62,187 nucleotides of DNA from Pelargonium tetragonum (GCA_036897445.1 JAYMTL010000121.1:1-62187); one strand, 5' to 3'; shown: positions 1 to 11,951, counted from the stretch's first letter. Notes: generated by a model from the sequence alone, not told the origin. Numbers and translations: made by a program.

Positions 1-149
1 TTTCTAAATCAAGATATTAAAGAAATAGGTAGAAGTTCTAGTTTTTTCGCAAGTAAGAACCTAGCCAATTCTTATTTGTATTTGTAAGTAGTCGTAGATA
101 GAAGTCCCCGCCTTCTCTATCTCCTAAAATTCCTTCCCGATTTTCCGTT

Positions 150-208
150 AACACAATCGAAATTCGACAAGTATTTCATGGGTTCGAATCCTAAGTGTTT
201 AGAATCCG
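150..208. repeat. Repeat G, copy 1, with a tRNA T-loop-like core
   Basis: The segment contains GGTTCGAATCC at about 181-191, which matches the T-loop / B-box consensus, followed by TAAGTGTTTAGA. A related segment on the same strand near 57640-57685 has AGTTCAAATCC followed by ACAAGTGTTAGA. The shared order of motifs suggests a common origin, and the tRNA-like core suggests a decayed tRNA or tRNA-derived sequence. The T stem here pairs at only about four positions, and I could not close an acceptor stem or a D arm at the expected distance. It is therefore not called as a tRNA gene. Homology to the second copy is probable but short. Confidence 0.35.
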
Positions 209-1030
209 TTCCCTTTTTCTTATTAGTAATAGTAAAAAAGTCGACTCAATAGAGCTTCGCCAACTCTCATAAATAAGATGACAAGAAAGCTTTCTGCTAT
301 CTATATAGCAATCGCATATCCGTGACTTGTATTTTAGTTACCTATAGTTGAGACCCTTCTTTCTATACTATACTCTGCTTAAAAGGTCCCGCTAAAGGAA
401 GTAGCCGATCCTTGAAGCAGTGCTTTTAAGTTACAGTAGTGAAAAGGAATCCTCGAATGATTCCCGCCAAAGTCTAACAAACACCAATATTCTTTCACCA
501 AAAGCCAGACATAAGCAAACTAGCCACTTGCTTTATTCAATATAATAATCGTGTGCAAAAGCTCTTCTGCTCAGCTGTTTCCCTCGAGTGCCCTAACCTT
601 ACCTTAATAAGCTGCTCTAGTTTACTTCCTTTCATCCCTTTTCTAAATTTGACTAAAGGTTCTAAGAGGTCCCTTGAATCTAGGAAATTTTTTAGGTTAT
701 AGGTGTACTCTGGTCCGGAGAAAAACGACGTTTTACACAGATTTCCCTTTTTAAAGTTTCAAATCTTAAGCTCTGAAAGGTGCTGCTTTAGAGAGGCTTG
801 CTATTTAGGAAGATATTAAGACCATTTAAGTTTATCCAGTAGGAATTCCTTATTTAATTTACGACTTAAAAAACTTATAGAAAACGGGGATTAACTCCAC
901 TTATTTACCGTACGCAGCTTTCTTTAGCCTCTATTATATTCTATATTCCCCAAGTTTTAACCAAAGTACAAAAACGAGTGCTTAGGTTTCTAATGGCACT
1001 AACTGTTTATTGACTTTCCTTAAGAGCTAG

Positions 1031-1270
1031 ACTCGGATTCTGAAGCTTATTCTCTATGTTATTGGCTGTACTCTTCTTATCTTAGCAGCATTACCTATCT
1101 TTGTAGCTAGACTTCTCTTAGAGGTTAGAGTAGGAGGGGCAGAATCTTTGGAGCTATAACTCTCTTTTGAGATAGATTTTGTCGTTATGTTATGGTTCCT
1201 ATTGCTCCTTGTAGCTAGTGTATTCTATGTATTAGAACTTATATCTATTAGAGAAGGAGCTTTTAGTTAA
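1031..1270 (+). other. Two adjacent hydrophobic open segments in one frame
   Basis: In the frame beginning ACT at 1031 there are 42 open codons to a TAA at 1157-1159, then 36 more to a TAA at 1268-1270. Both segments read as membrane-type sequence. The first contains LILYVIGCTLLILAALPIF and the second contains FVVMLWFLLLLVASVFYVLE. There is no ATG at the head of the first. T-rich DNA gives Leu/Phe/Val/Ile-rich translations by default, so the hydrophobicity alone proves nothing. The interest is that two helix-length segments sit in the same frame on either side of a single stop. No family is recognised. It could be a decayed membrane-protein fragment or pure composition. Confidence 0.12.
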
Positions 1271-2199
1271 TGTATTCTATTGGTATTGTACTACTTAGTT
1301 TTAGTTTGTTATAGCGAACCCCCTTTTTCCGCGGTGACACCAACATCAGGAAAAAGAACCCCCTTCAACTTCATACTCAAAACCTTTAAAAAACTCTTTT
1401 CTTAAGACTAACTAGGAAATGCCACTTCACGGACCCTTCTATAATTAGAATTTTAGAGAGCTCTCAAAGGAACCTCCCTGTTTTAAGTGCCTACCTTTCT
1501 TCCTCGACTTTTCCTGTTAAGAGACCCCTCGTACTTTCATAGTTTTCATAGTTATAGCCCCTATTCTTCTGGCTGGACTAGAAGACTTAGCAGAGCCAAG
1601 GAACTCTTTACTATTTATCTTTATTTTATATCCCTTTAGTTTAGATCAGGAGCTGTAAGAATTCCCTCACACTTTTTTCTTTCCTTTTAACTTCTTGCTT
1701 AACACGGGATCAGGATAGATAAGAAAAACTGATGAAGTAAGCTAAGAATCCCTAGAAAAATGAAATTGATAGCTAAATTGCCCGGACTATTATTAGATTC
1801 GTGAAAAAACCCCTTTTTGGTTTACTAGAACTTCCCTCAGCCTTAAGTTTATAGAAAGAGCATACCCCTTGATTGGGCAATTCTTATACGCATTCTATAT
1901 TATTTCTGGGAAGCACGCAAGTTTACACTCTCCCCCCTATTCCTTAATATTTTAAGCCCCGAATCGCGAAATATCTACGACTTATGATTGTTCCTTTACA
2001 CGGGAAACTCCTCCTAAAAGATTAAAGCACCTTAGTTACCTAGTTTTATAACACCTTGTTCAATAAACGTTTTATTTACAACTTACAACAAATTTCCCAA
2101 TCCTTGAAAACTCTACACCTTAAATATAGCAGGAAACCTGGTTTTAAGATTTCGTTTATTCAAATTATCAAAATAGGATAAGGTTAGCAGAGTAAGAGT

Positions 2200-2460
2200 C
2201 GGAAAACTTTTTAGAAAGAAATAGAAGTAGGAGATAGACTTATAGGAGTAAGAGAGAGACTATTGTTCTAATGGAGCTCTAGTATAGTAGTAGTAGTTTT
2301 TGTGGCTAGGAAGTCGTTATAGTATTATAAAGAAGTTTAGATAAAAGTATAGTCTAAGAGATATTATAGAGTATAGATAGTCTTTTGTATTACTAGTTAA
2401 ATTTGGAATTAGAGTAATAAGTATTATAGGAGTTCTACTAATAAATAGTAATATTAAGAG
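2200..2460. other. Purine-rich, TAGTA-rich simple-sequence patch
   Basis: The top strand is dominated by short A/G/T words such as TAGTAGTAGTAGT (about 2286-2298), GTATAG and AAGAAGT, with very few C residues. The patch is a low-complexity block, clearly different from the sequence around it. Similar blocks recur near 7380-7480, 21060-21140 and, as the complementary A/C type, 61860-62040. It contains no open frame of note. Confidence 0.5.
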
Positions 2461-2529
2461 GGCAATTCCTCAAGTTCTATGCTCTTATCTTTTAATGAGG
2501 AAAGTGGCCTAGATAATCTTTTTTTATTA

Positions 2530-2665
2530 ATCCATCTTACCGTCCGAGCGCATCCGAGGAAGGTTAATGTATTGTAGTATAATGAGAGTACATTCATACA
2601 AAAAACCCACCAATTTCAGAATCCCAGTTTCTTTCTTAAGACCTAAACCTACTTTCACATCTCCT
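2530..2665 (+). repeat. Diverged dispersed repeat D, copy 1
   Basis: The block AGTACATTCATACA at 2587-2600 is identical to 20775-20788. On both sides the two regions align with gaps: CATCTTACCG upstream against CATCTCTCTTACCGAG, and TTTCTTAAGACCTAAACCTACTT downstream against CTTTCAAGACCTACTT. This copy carries TCCGAG twice, four bases apart (about 2543-2558), where the second copy has a ten-base-pair hairpin. The repeat has no recognisable coding content and its nature is unknown. Confidence 0.6.
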
Positions 2666-3059
2666 TCAATATCTTTAACCAGAGCTACAAAGCCCTTTCT
2701 AGCTTAAACTCTTATGACTTCATAGCTTTGTTTGACTTGCTTCTTCGTCATAACTTGTTTCTTAGTCTTGATAGCTGCCATACCAACAGTTTTATAAAAA
2801 GAAAAAAGGGCATCCTATAAAATCTAAAGAATACTAACGAAAAAAGGGAGCTCTGCTAGATAACTCTTACTAAATTAACTTATTGTAAGACTTTACTATA
2901 ATTCCTCGAAATCCCCCTTGCCTTTCCTTAAATCGCTAGTTTAGATACTCTGTATTTTGTTATTTTGAGGCTTATAGAGTCGATATTTACTACCTATGTT
3001 TTAGAATTCCTTATATTTCTATTTGTTCCCTAATTACTGTTCCAGATTAGCTACTAAAA

Positions 3060-3185
3060 CAAACAGGACATGAGCTTACAGACTAGAGGAGCGCCACTAT
3101 TATTAATGAGCTTTCCTTTAGGGTTTAGATTCACTTTTAGCTATAGATACAGGAAAGAACCCCGCCAATCTACTTCTTAACCTAC
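3060..3185 (+). repeat. Diverged dispersed repeat E, copy 1
   Basis: This aligns with 20490-20605 on the same strand. Shared words include TTACAGACTAGAGGAG against CTACAGATTAGAAGAG, CTATTATTAATGAGCTTTCC against CTATTAATAATGGGATTTCC, and ATAGATACAGGAAA against ACAGATACGGGAAA. Over the ungapped 54 bases from 3076 and from 20506 I count 15 differences. Only three fall at the third position of the frame that stays open in both copies, which argues against a conserved protein. Together with repeat D it shows that the 2.5-3.2 kb and 20.5-20.9 kb regions share ancestry with their order exchanged. Confidence 0.6.
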
Positions 3186-3444
3186 TGCTTCTTTCTTTTG
3201 TACTACCCCCTTTTTACTGACAGACCTTTTCCCATACTCCCTAAGCCTGTTTCCTCTCTAGCGACCCATAGCACACTGAGGAATGCACCTTAAGAAAGTA
3301 GTACCACCTTCCTATCTAATATCATCTTACTTAACTTAAACAACCAATATTATAAGATACTATAACAATACAATATAATACTGTAAGCTACAACAGAACA
3401 ATAGAGTACAGGTAATACGGTAACCTATAAGACAGGTATTCTAA

Positions 3445-3627
3445 GCTTCTATCTCTACAGGTATAACTGTGCCTCTCCTGGCTCCCATAGCTCTTGCAGC
3501 TCCGGCTACTGCTTCCGTTCCTGTTAAGTCAAGTCAAACAACTAAGTCATCAAAGAAGCCTGCTAGGTCAAGAAAATCTAAGTCTAGGGCTGTTGGGGGT
3601 ACTAGTGTACGGGTGTATACTCATTAA
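3445..3627 (+). other. 60-codon Ala/Ser/Lys/Arg-rich open segment, no start codon
   Basis: Between TAA 3442-3444 and TAA 3625-3627 there are 60 open codons. The first half reads as an Ala/Pro/Thr/Val stretch (PLLAPIALAAPATASVPV). The second half is strongly basic (KSSKKPARSRKSKSR), and the segment ends in VGGTSVRVYTH. Codon choice is mixed and the G+C is clearly higher than nearby. No ATG lies in the segment. At 3450-3460 a pyrimidine-rich run ends in TACAG immediately before GT, which would serve as a 3' splice site if this were a eukaryotic terminal exon. It resembles the basic tail of a nucleic-acid-binding protein, but I cannot assign a family. Chance remains possible. Confidence 0.25.
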
Positions 3628-5610
3628 ACTATAATACTTTAACCTTACTCCGTTACATTTACATTACTGTTGAATGACTTACCTCTAATCTTATAAAGTT
3701 CTTCCCTCTTATAGTAATAAGAGCAGAGAGCTGGAGGTCTTCTCCTTATTATAGTAGTTGAATTAACTTCACAAAGAAGGGGGATGTATTACCACCCGGG
3801 TCTAAGCCAAGTAAAAAGCGATCTACCTGTAAAGGATAAAACTAAAATTATAGTACTTGCTAGGGAATAAAGCGTAACCCCCATCCTGTATAGAATTCAA
3901 AAAGTTCTTAACTCCTTGTTTCCAATCTCATATTTAATTAAGAAAATTTGAACTTAAGCCATTTTTTTTACGTTAAACCTCTCACAAGCTCTAGATACCC
4001 CAACTCTCTTGAAAGGAAAAGCCCCGCGAGTTTTGACTTTGAGAAATCCGCAGTATTGACCCCTTTCTTAAAAGTCTAATCCTAAGTTCCGTTATAGGCT
4101 CTTAGCCGATATGTCTTAATGTTAAGTATTTTACAGGTTACAGGAATGCCTCAAATCTACCTTAGTGTCCCAAACAAGTCCGAGTTTCTTTATAAGGGTA
4201 TAAGGGCGAGACTAATTACTAGGTATATCTAGTAAAGTTATTCTTGCAACTAGAAGGTACAAGGAATCAGAAGAATCTAACTTAATATATCTAAAATTGC
4301 ATGGCCGTTTCCTTTCTCTAAGGAATTTTTCTTAAAGAGGAATTCCCAGTCAAGCGGCATCTCCTTCGAAAAGAATATTGAAAGTAAATAAAAAGACTAA
4401 GAATAATGGAATTATACAAAAATCAAACCTTTTATCTCACGCTAAACGGCACCTGCGGCCTTCTAGTTATACTTGTTATTTGATCTCTTAAAATTAAGAA
4501 GTTCTGAAAAAGGTTTTTGGAACCCGTACTTTTTATTCCAGGGTTCCTAGACTCGTCATAATCAAACCATGCATAGATCAATACAAAATTTAGTAGATTT
4601 AAGCTATCTAGAAAAACTCGAAAAAATTCCTAGGTAAAGCTCTTCCGAATGTAGAGAATACATAACTTTGTAGGCAATATTCCTTACAACTCACCTTTCT
4701 CGAAAAACAGACAACTAAACAAGATTTTAGATATATCATATCCTCTAAAATTCTACCCTACAACAAAAAAATTGAAGGATCTTACTTGCTAGCTTTGTTT
4801 TTTCTCTTCAGCGCTTAACTACCCAATGTCTATGTTTAAAAGGAAAACTAGATCCGCAAGTTTCGGGGATATGCGGGATTCTAAGGAAAAAGGAAAATAA
4901 GCGATAAAAGTGGGTTTAGGCCGATTGTGACTAGAAGAACGATACTTAAAAAAATTCTAAACTAGCTTTTGTGAAACCAATTAATTTAAAGGTATATCCA
5001 AATCTCGGAGTTTGTCAAAAATTTGCTTAGTGTTTATTTCTAGAATACTGTTTCTTCATGTAAAGGGAACACTCTTGCTTGTAGTTAAATAAGATATCTC
5101 TAGTCCAGGAATAGGGGGTAATGTACAGGTTTTTAAACACTTTCCAGGCTGGCGGCTTTCCTAACCAGAGGTCCTTATGAAGTAGTAAAACTATCATGAT
5201 TTCACTACAAAGCCTAAAGGAAATGACAGCTCAGAATTAAAGACAGAATAGCTATAGGATAAAACAGGAACTAAATAGGGAATCCCGAGCCGCAGGTTTG
5301 ATACCAAAAAAGTTGTAATAGACTAACAAAGCAATATCTATAAACTATAAATATGTGATAAAGTCCTCTTCCAAAAACTTGTTTCTAACACAAGCAGAGC
5401 TAAGTTCTGAGACCCTAAGCGTAGGAAGTCCTGGCATTTCCCTTAATTTATAGTATAGTATAATTCGGCCTAAATTCCCAACTCCCAATGAGATAAATTG
5501 TAGGAAAATCCCGAGCGAGGCCCCCTTACTATCTTACTTTATAGGTTTATAGGGCTGCTTTTAAACCCCGAAACATAAGTTACTCCATATACTACTAACT
5601 CTTAAGACTT

Positions 5611-5628
5611 AATATATATATATATATT
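5611..5628. repeat. AT dinucleotide microsatellite
   Basis: About eight AT units lie in a row, bounded by AA on the left and TT on the right, so the tract is also self-complementary. This is a simple-sequence repeat of the kind formed by slippage. Confidence 0.9.
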
Positions 5629-5743
5629 AGTATTCTATATGTAATGTATTTTACTTAGTCGTTTCTGCTCTATATATAGGCTCGAGCCTAATAGGGTTTA
5701 GATAAGTCAGTTTTCCCAACTGCAGCTTAGTATAAGAGGTTTA

Positions 5744-6088
5744 ATGTATGGTAGTTTAATGAAAATATCTACTTACGTTATAACCTCAAAAACCAGATGT
5801 GTATACCCTGCCCTGGGTCCTAAAAGGACTTGCTATACTAAGAAGTTTCTGCTCAATATCCAAGGAATGCCCTATGTAACTATAAAAAGACTCTTGGGAA
5901 ATTTAGGGTTAACCTATTCAAAAGGAGTCTTTTTATCTTCTGGAGCTCTTTCTCACCTTAAAGGGGAGGGCTTTTCTTCTTATCTGAGTCAGGTAAATCT
6001 TATTGTAGCTTTTGTAATTAAAGAATACACGCAGGAGTCAAGGCTTTATTTAGAAAAGGCTGTAAAGTGCTCGACCCTAAAAACTTGA
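5744..6088 (+). CDS. Uncharacterised 114-codon open frame, possibly chance
   Basis: An ATG start is preceded by AAGAGG four bases upstream, and the frame runs 114 codons to TGA. The translation has an even amino-acid mix with no low-complexity run: a basic first half, a segment around residues 60-80 rich in Gly/Ser/Leu (SSGALSHLKGEGFSSYLSQ), and a short hydrophobic stretch (VNLIVAFVI). There is no signal peptide and no clear membrane helix. I do not recognise a family. Its G+C is slightly higher than its flanks. By my estimate one or two frames of this length are expected by chance in a window of this composition, so coding status is doubtful. It has no neighbours that would form an operon. 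Confidence 0.2.
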   Translation: MYGSLMKISTYVITSKTRCVYPALGPKRTCYTKKFLLNIQGMPYVTIKRLLGNLGLTYSKGVFLSSGALSHLKGEGFSSYLSQVNLIVAFVIKEYTQESRLYLEKAVKCSTLKT

Positions 6089-9000
6089 CAAACTTTTTTA
6101 CTTGTTAGAAATAGGGGTTAGTAAAACCCGAGTACTCTAGGATGTTTCGGGTTTTATACAAGAATTTTATATACTATTAAATTAAGAAAAATTTCTTTAA
6201 GTTGTTCACCTAATTAGTAGTTCTATGTTTACAGGTATAAGGGATAAAGCGAGAATTCAGTAGAGCTCTTCAGCTATTCTATAGGATATAGGTTACTGCC
6301 TGATATCATTATACTACGATATCGGGGCTTGAGTAATTAGAAGAGGGAATCCACTTTAAGAGGTAAAGAAAAGAGCCCTATAAAGCCATAATGCGTTAGT
6401 CTGAGAAATGAGGTTATTAGTATTAATATTACATTGCGTAGAAAAGCCCAAGATTAGCATTAACTGGATCCTAAATACAAGGCCACTTTTAGTAAGTGAA
6501 AAGGAGGTTTAACTCTGCTTTACCCCAGAAAGGGCTTTCTCAGCACAGCTTGTATCAGGTGAATCTAGTACAAAAGGGGTCTATACTTACTGGGTATCGT
6601 TTAATTAAAAAAGGGGCGTAAGTCGATAGGTTTTCATTGTTAAAATTAGATTAGGAGTATTTTAATTAATATGTTTCAGTTTCGTACACAGTAATAAAGT
6701 GTTTAAAATTAGAACGCGATTAAATCCTTTTTTGCGCTATATTACAGTGTAAGGCGAAAAAAATCAAACACTGGATATCTTGGGCCAGGCATTAAAACTA
6801 GAGAAAGAGAGTTGTCAAGATAAGAATTTCCCTTAAGAGAACCAAACTTCATTTTATTAACCTAGCAAGGGTACGCATAAAGTCGGAGATTAAGTGGAAC
6901 ATAGACTAGATTAGTTAATAGCCTAATATACCTTATTAAAAGCTTTTTAGTTATTAGTATTTTTAGTCCAATGATTTGATTTACTAAAAAACTTGCAATA
7001 GTAAAAAGGGCAGATAATTCCAGTTCTTGTCAGACTAAAGCAAAGAGTATTTCCTAGCTTAAAAATTGAAATAATATTATAGTAAGGGGGTAGTAATTAC
7101 TTAATTAACGCGCGAAGGAAACCTATTGTATCCTTATCATACAAAGAAAAAGGAGGATTTCCGTCTCACTCTTTTGTTATACAAAGGCTGGGTAAGGAGA
7201 ACTCAAGCAATCATATATTATTTTAAACCGCAAAGGGATCCCATTATATACTTGCGGAGTTTTCTTGACTTTAAGGGTAATCCCCCACTACTCTGATATC
7301 CGCTTTACAAAGGTTAGCCGCTAAGAGCGGAATATTTCTTCAAATTATTCTTAAGAAGAGTAAAAAAGTAGGCAAATACAGTTATATTATACGTATTATT
7401 CTATGTATGTACTATTATATGTATTGTATTAGTTTTTAGTTTGTATAAGATAAGGATAGTTCTAATTGTTCTAAGAGGTTTTACTCATTGTGTTATGGGG
7501 CTTATCGCCAACGAGGTAAGCTTGCTTAGAGATATAGGAAAAATAAGGTTTTAAGCTCCCCTTGCTCTATTTAGAGATCCTTGTTATAGTCTACGCAGCT
7601 AGCGCTCCCCTTCGATTCTTTTATTTCTCTAAAAAAGTAAGTAAATAGAGAATTAATTATATAGCGGAAACGTGTACTAAAAAGTGAAAATGAAAATCCT
7701 TACTAGGTACCTAAACTGGTGATAAAAGCCCTTATAGATATAAAGTTCGGCACGATTCCAATTCGTTTGTATTTCCCAATTCCCTAGCTTTTACTGGCGG
7801 GAAAGTCTTTAATTAAAAAAGGGGTATAATTACTCTGTTCCCGAAATTCGAAGTTGGCGGACGTAGCTATAGTTAAGTCGTTAATGAAAAGTGTGGAACA
7901 TTAGGGGGGGTATAGGCATCTCGGGTTGCAAGTAAGGACTCTTCTAGCGTTCACTAGAGTGCTTTTCAGGGATTTTTTATTTATACCTGTATTTAGAACG
8001 GGTTTAGCTTCTAGAGTCATATCTCTCTAGTTTTCTAAAATCGAATATCTAAGAAGATTTTTCGTAATAATTAAGTAAAATATCATCTAAAATTTTGAAT
8101 TCTAAAACCTTCAAGATCTTGTACTACACCGTATCCATTTTTCTTGAAGAAATTACATTTTATTTTATTGCGATTATACTAAACTTTTCTAGTAGCAGTG
8201 ACTTATTAATAATAAAAGCCCCTGGTAATTTCTTTATATTGATTGAACCGAAAAGCTTTACTCAACCTCTAAAAGTCCTCACTTACTAACTAAAAATTCT
8301 ACTCTAAATCTAAATAAGTTTTCCTGAAATAGACTACACATATTAATTAACTCCGCTAAGAAAACTAAACGAAACGTATAAATGCACTTAAACAACAGCA
8401 AAATAAAGAGAGAAATGAAAAGAAATTATGGAACTTTTTTCTTAAGCTAAAAGTTTTTGTAAACTCAGAGTGCGGCTAAGGATAAGCTTTAATTGGTACT
8501 CAAGAAAGTCCTTCTTTTTACTTACTTAAATAAGTATAAGATTTGAACCCTTGTTACATCTAAGTTTAATGAAATTATTTCGAAGTTTTTTTATAGAGTT
8601 AAGGTTTATGATAGTCCCTCAAAGTAATCCCATGAGATAAACTTTTATTCTTTGATTTAAAAAGGAAATTTAAGCTTGTTCCCCTTTATATTTAATATTT
8701 AAGAGTGCTTATTAGAGCTCTTTTTTGGAGTTTATTTAATCTTGTTTTTAAAGGCCTTGTGGTAATAATAAAAGTTTTTAGGTCAAAAGCTAGTTATTCC
8801 TTTCCTTTAATAAGGGGTTTCAAATACAAGTTAAGTTTTTAGAGATTTAATATAACCACGCCACCTCTTAGTTTTAATTAAGCTAGTCAAGTGCATGTTG
8901 TTTAGTGCTTTTTTGTGCTAAACTTGTAATAATGTACTCTATTTTTCTTCCCAAAATTCTCCTATAATCCTTGCTAGTATGCCCGACAAAAGCATTAGAA

Positions 9001-10584
9001 AAGTACTTTATTTTAATTGCGTTGCACCAGATCTCAAGATCTAGTTTCAAAGGTTCGAATCAGGTCGCTATAAAGTTTAGTTCTATTCACACTCCCTATT
9101 GAAGTTTACCCAAGCCAACTCTTAAAAAGCTTAAAGACTTTAGATAATACGAAACCGGGTACCTTAAAAACAGGGATGCTATAAATTGAAGGATAAAAAG
9201 CCCTCGTGTTTAGAGATTTCCTCAAACTTTCGAAGTTATAGAACTTGAATCTAGAATTACTGGTGAGGTCGTAAGTTTTAGCATCTCTTTCTATTTTTAT
9301 TTCTGGAAAAGCACAAACTAAAAACTAAAGTAAGGTGATTAGATCTTCCTTTGTGTAAAGTACTGGTACAAATTTCTGACTAACTGGGTAGAGTACGGCA
9401 AAGGGTCTTGGAATAGTTATGATTCTCCCTAAAATCATATTTCCAGTAAGTATTTAAAAAACCTAGAACTTATCTCAACCCTGATAAATTAGACTTTGTA
9501 TTTGAGGAAAAAGCTCCGCCAGAGAATAAAAACCCAGGAAAGCCCATTGGTAATAGACCCTCTTGGGCGGAAGCACCCATAACCTAGCGAAGCAAAAAGG
9601 GGACTCTATATCTATATTAGATCCCGAGAACTGAAAACGGACTTTTCGAATTATAACACAACAGATTCTTAAAGAGAAGATGCCGAAAAAGTAATATCTC
9701 TTGGTGCCTAGTCTTTTTTATGAAATCAATCTAAGTGTCTAGGGGCCACTTTCTTTGGTTTTCTCAATAAAGATAAAGTTGTAAATAGCTATTAGGAGGA
9801 ACTTTCCATACCCAGCCCGAGTAATAAAAAAGTATACAAAAGCAAGAAACAAGAAAATGGAGAATCGTCAAAGGTTCTTATCTCGCGTTCTAGGTTTCTA
9901 AAAGGGCCTCACAAGGGTTTTTTCAAAGGGTAGGCCTGGAAAGCTCGAATAGCTTAGAATTTCTCTATATTATCTTTTTGGCTCAGGATAAGCTTATACC
10001 TTATACTTGTTAGCACGCACTGTATGTTAAATAAAAGATAAGCTCTGAGAAAGTATAGAACCGTGTATCAAGCTAGGGTTTTCGCACTTTATGGATTGAC
10101 GTTTTCTTAAATTAATGAAGTTTAATTATTCGATTTGAGTTACTTTTTATGAAAATGAAAGTCAATTTATAGGCCAGACAGATCCAGGAGAATTCTTGCT
10201 TTATAAGGTCAAAACCTGGAATGCTTTTTTTCCTATCATAAACTCAAATCTTAGGTTTTAGTGGAAGGATGACACAAATCGAGAGTTATTGCATACAAGA
10301 AGACTTTTAAGTTCTTTTTTAGTTAGTTTAGGTTTCTTTAAGAGACTTCACAACAAGTATTAGAGTTGGCTTTGTCTCGATTCTTCATTAGTCAGTTTTG
10401 AAAATCAAAGAAGAAAGACCTTAGATACTGCTCGGGTCGGGGTATCCTTTCTGAGGGATACTTTGAGTTTCTCTTACTCTTAAGCCTTAGGTATAGTATA
10501 TTAAGATATTAAGAGTCTAAAGAATTGAGTAAGCAGTAGTCTGACTTTTATAAATTACAGCTCGCTTTGGTACGGATACTCGTG

Positions 10585-10700
10585 AATATCGGGTTCCTTC
10601 ATTTTACTTTTTTAGAAGAGCTGCGCTATAGTTAAAGGGAATTGCGCTTTCCGCCAATGCTCGGGAACTCTATTTTCTATTTAATATTTAATTTACTAGT
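10585..10700 (+). repeat. Possible diverged repeat F, copy 1
   Basis: CTTTCCGCCAAT at 10647-10658 is identical to 57244-57255. GAGCTGC lies 22-23 bases upstream in this copy (10618-10624) and about 14 bases upstream in the other (57223-57229), and AACTCT follows in both. The shared order of three motifs with gaps suggests a short diverged repeat. The evidence is weaker than for repeats A to E. Confidence 0.4.
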
Positions 10701-11925
10701 ACTGACTAAGATTGTAAGGAATACAAAAAAGGGTGTTTAACATGATTAAAGAGGAAGAAATACCCTAAAATAAGCTCGAGGTAAAGGACACAGTAATATT
10801 TGAGAGAGACTCCCTGAAGAATAGAAAAGCGTCCGATACTTATAGGCAAAATTTCTTTTTATCCTGAAAAGCTTCCGCTTTCTTAGAAATGACTTTAGTA
10901 AGTTAAGTAAGGGAGGGCAGAAGCCTGATGTAATCATATAAAGTAAAAGCTCTTTAAAGGGGCAAAAAATTGAGGTTTCCTTTTCTTAGCATCACGCTCC
11001 TTAGGAAGTACTCCTGGATTTATAGTGTTTATATTCTAGTTTAGTAAACCTAAAAACTCGATCAAAAAGAAAGACTTGGGGGATCCCCCTGAAGTTAGAG
11101 CTTTTTTAACTTTTCTGAACGGCAGGTACTAGCAAGGGAATAGATTGACTTTTTTTGTGTATATGCACATAGCCTTTAAGAGGGAGTTCTTATACTCTCA
11201 TTCTCATATTGTGAGATTTTTTTAGAAGTTTTTGCGGGTAAATCCTTATTTATTACAAGTTCCAATTTATGTTATATATTATATATACTAAGCGGTAATG
11301 ATTTCTACCAATTTCAACTAGTAAATCTAGTCAATTTTAGACTAGAGTGACAAAAACGACTCTATATCTTATGAGTCTTGACCTAGGTGTGTATTGTCTC
11401 TTAAATAGACTAAAATAGAATAAGTATTAAAGCTTGAATATATCTTAGATTTATTACACGAATGACACGTAGAAGGGGTTTTACTAGTATACATTTAACC
11501 TTAGCAGAGGGCCCTCCAGTAATAAAAGGAAGAGGCATCTAGAAAAAGTCCCCTATTTAAACCTTTAAGAAAAGCCAAATATTATATAAATAAAAAGCCC
11601 TCGACTAGTTTTCCCTCTTTCCTTTCTTTTTGAGACCCTAAAAAAAAAGACTTACACTTCACTGCAAGGTAAGATTAGTACTTCCTTCCCATTATATTTA
11701 TATAAGGATATCCTACCACTTTTATTATTGGAAATCAAAATTTTACTCAAGGGGTCCTTAAAGGGCAAGCTATTATAAGAATAGTAATAGTAAACTCCAA
11801 GTACAACTCTTCTATTATAAATTAGAAAGTTTAGTTAGTATTGAAGCCTATACTAGATTGTATTCTTTATAAAAGTCCGGAGGCAATTGGATATCAAAGA
11901 GGTTAAGAATTGCGCCCCGCTCCTC

Positions 11926-11951
11926 CTGTTTAACAAAGCTTTGTTAAACAG
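11926..11951. repeat. Perfect 26-bp palindrome
   Basis: The arm CTGTTTAACAAAG (11926-11938) is followed directly, with no spacer, by its exact reverse complement (11939-11951). The bases just outside do not pair. At this composition a perfect palindrome of this length is not expected by chance in 62 kb. It could form a cruciform or a hairpin transcript, or be a protein-binding dyad or the scar of an inverted duplication. No gene flanks it. Confidence 0.95.

Larger units (their letters stand above)
1..5730. other. Gene-free region with mixed-composition patches
   Basis: No frame of 60 codons or more with a start lies here on either strand. The stretch alternates between ordinary A+T-rich sequence and patches of skewed composition: T-rich at about 1040-1320, purine-rich and TAGTA-rich at about 2200-2460, and A/C-rich followed by C/T-rich at about 3300-3560. 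One copy each of repeats G (about 150), D (about 2530) and E (about 3060) lies here, together with the Ala/Lys/Arg-rich open segment at 3445-3627. I see no promoter, terminator or RNA gene that I could defend. Confidence 0.6.

Noticed and set aside
2940-2975. TACTCTGTATTTTGTTATTTTGAGGCT, nearly identical to a word at about 56682-56707.
   Set aside because: The match stops at about 27 bases with no alignable flanks, so it is kept only as a possible short shared word.
2220-3276. A plus-strand frame free of TGA for about 350 codons, suggesting TAA/TAG reassignment.
   Set aside because: With TGA as the only stop, frames of this length are expected several times in 62 kb at this composition. TAA and TAG are common in it, and the conserved part (repeat E) shows the fewest differences at third positions, opposite to a coding region.
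3405-3430. CAGGTAATACGG, similar to part of the small-subunit rRNA 530 loop.
   Set aside because: The preceding GCCGCG is missing and no other rRNA core sequence is present nearby.
9040-9075. GGTTCGAATCAGG, T-loop-like.
   Set aside because: The T stem does not pair and no acceptor partner lies about 60-70 bases upstream.
9378-9401. ACTAACTGGGTAGAGTACGGC, which resembles a tRNA D arm.
   Set aside because: No T-loop at the right distance and no anticodon or acceptor stem could be closed.
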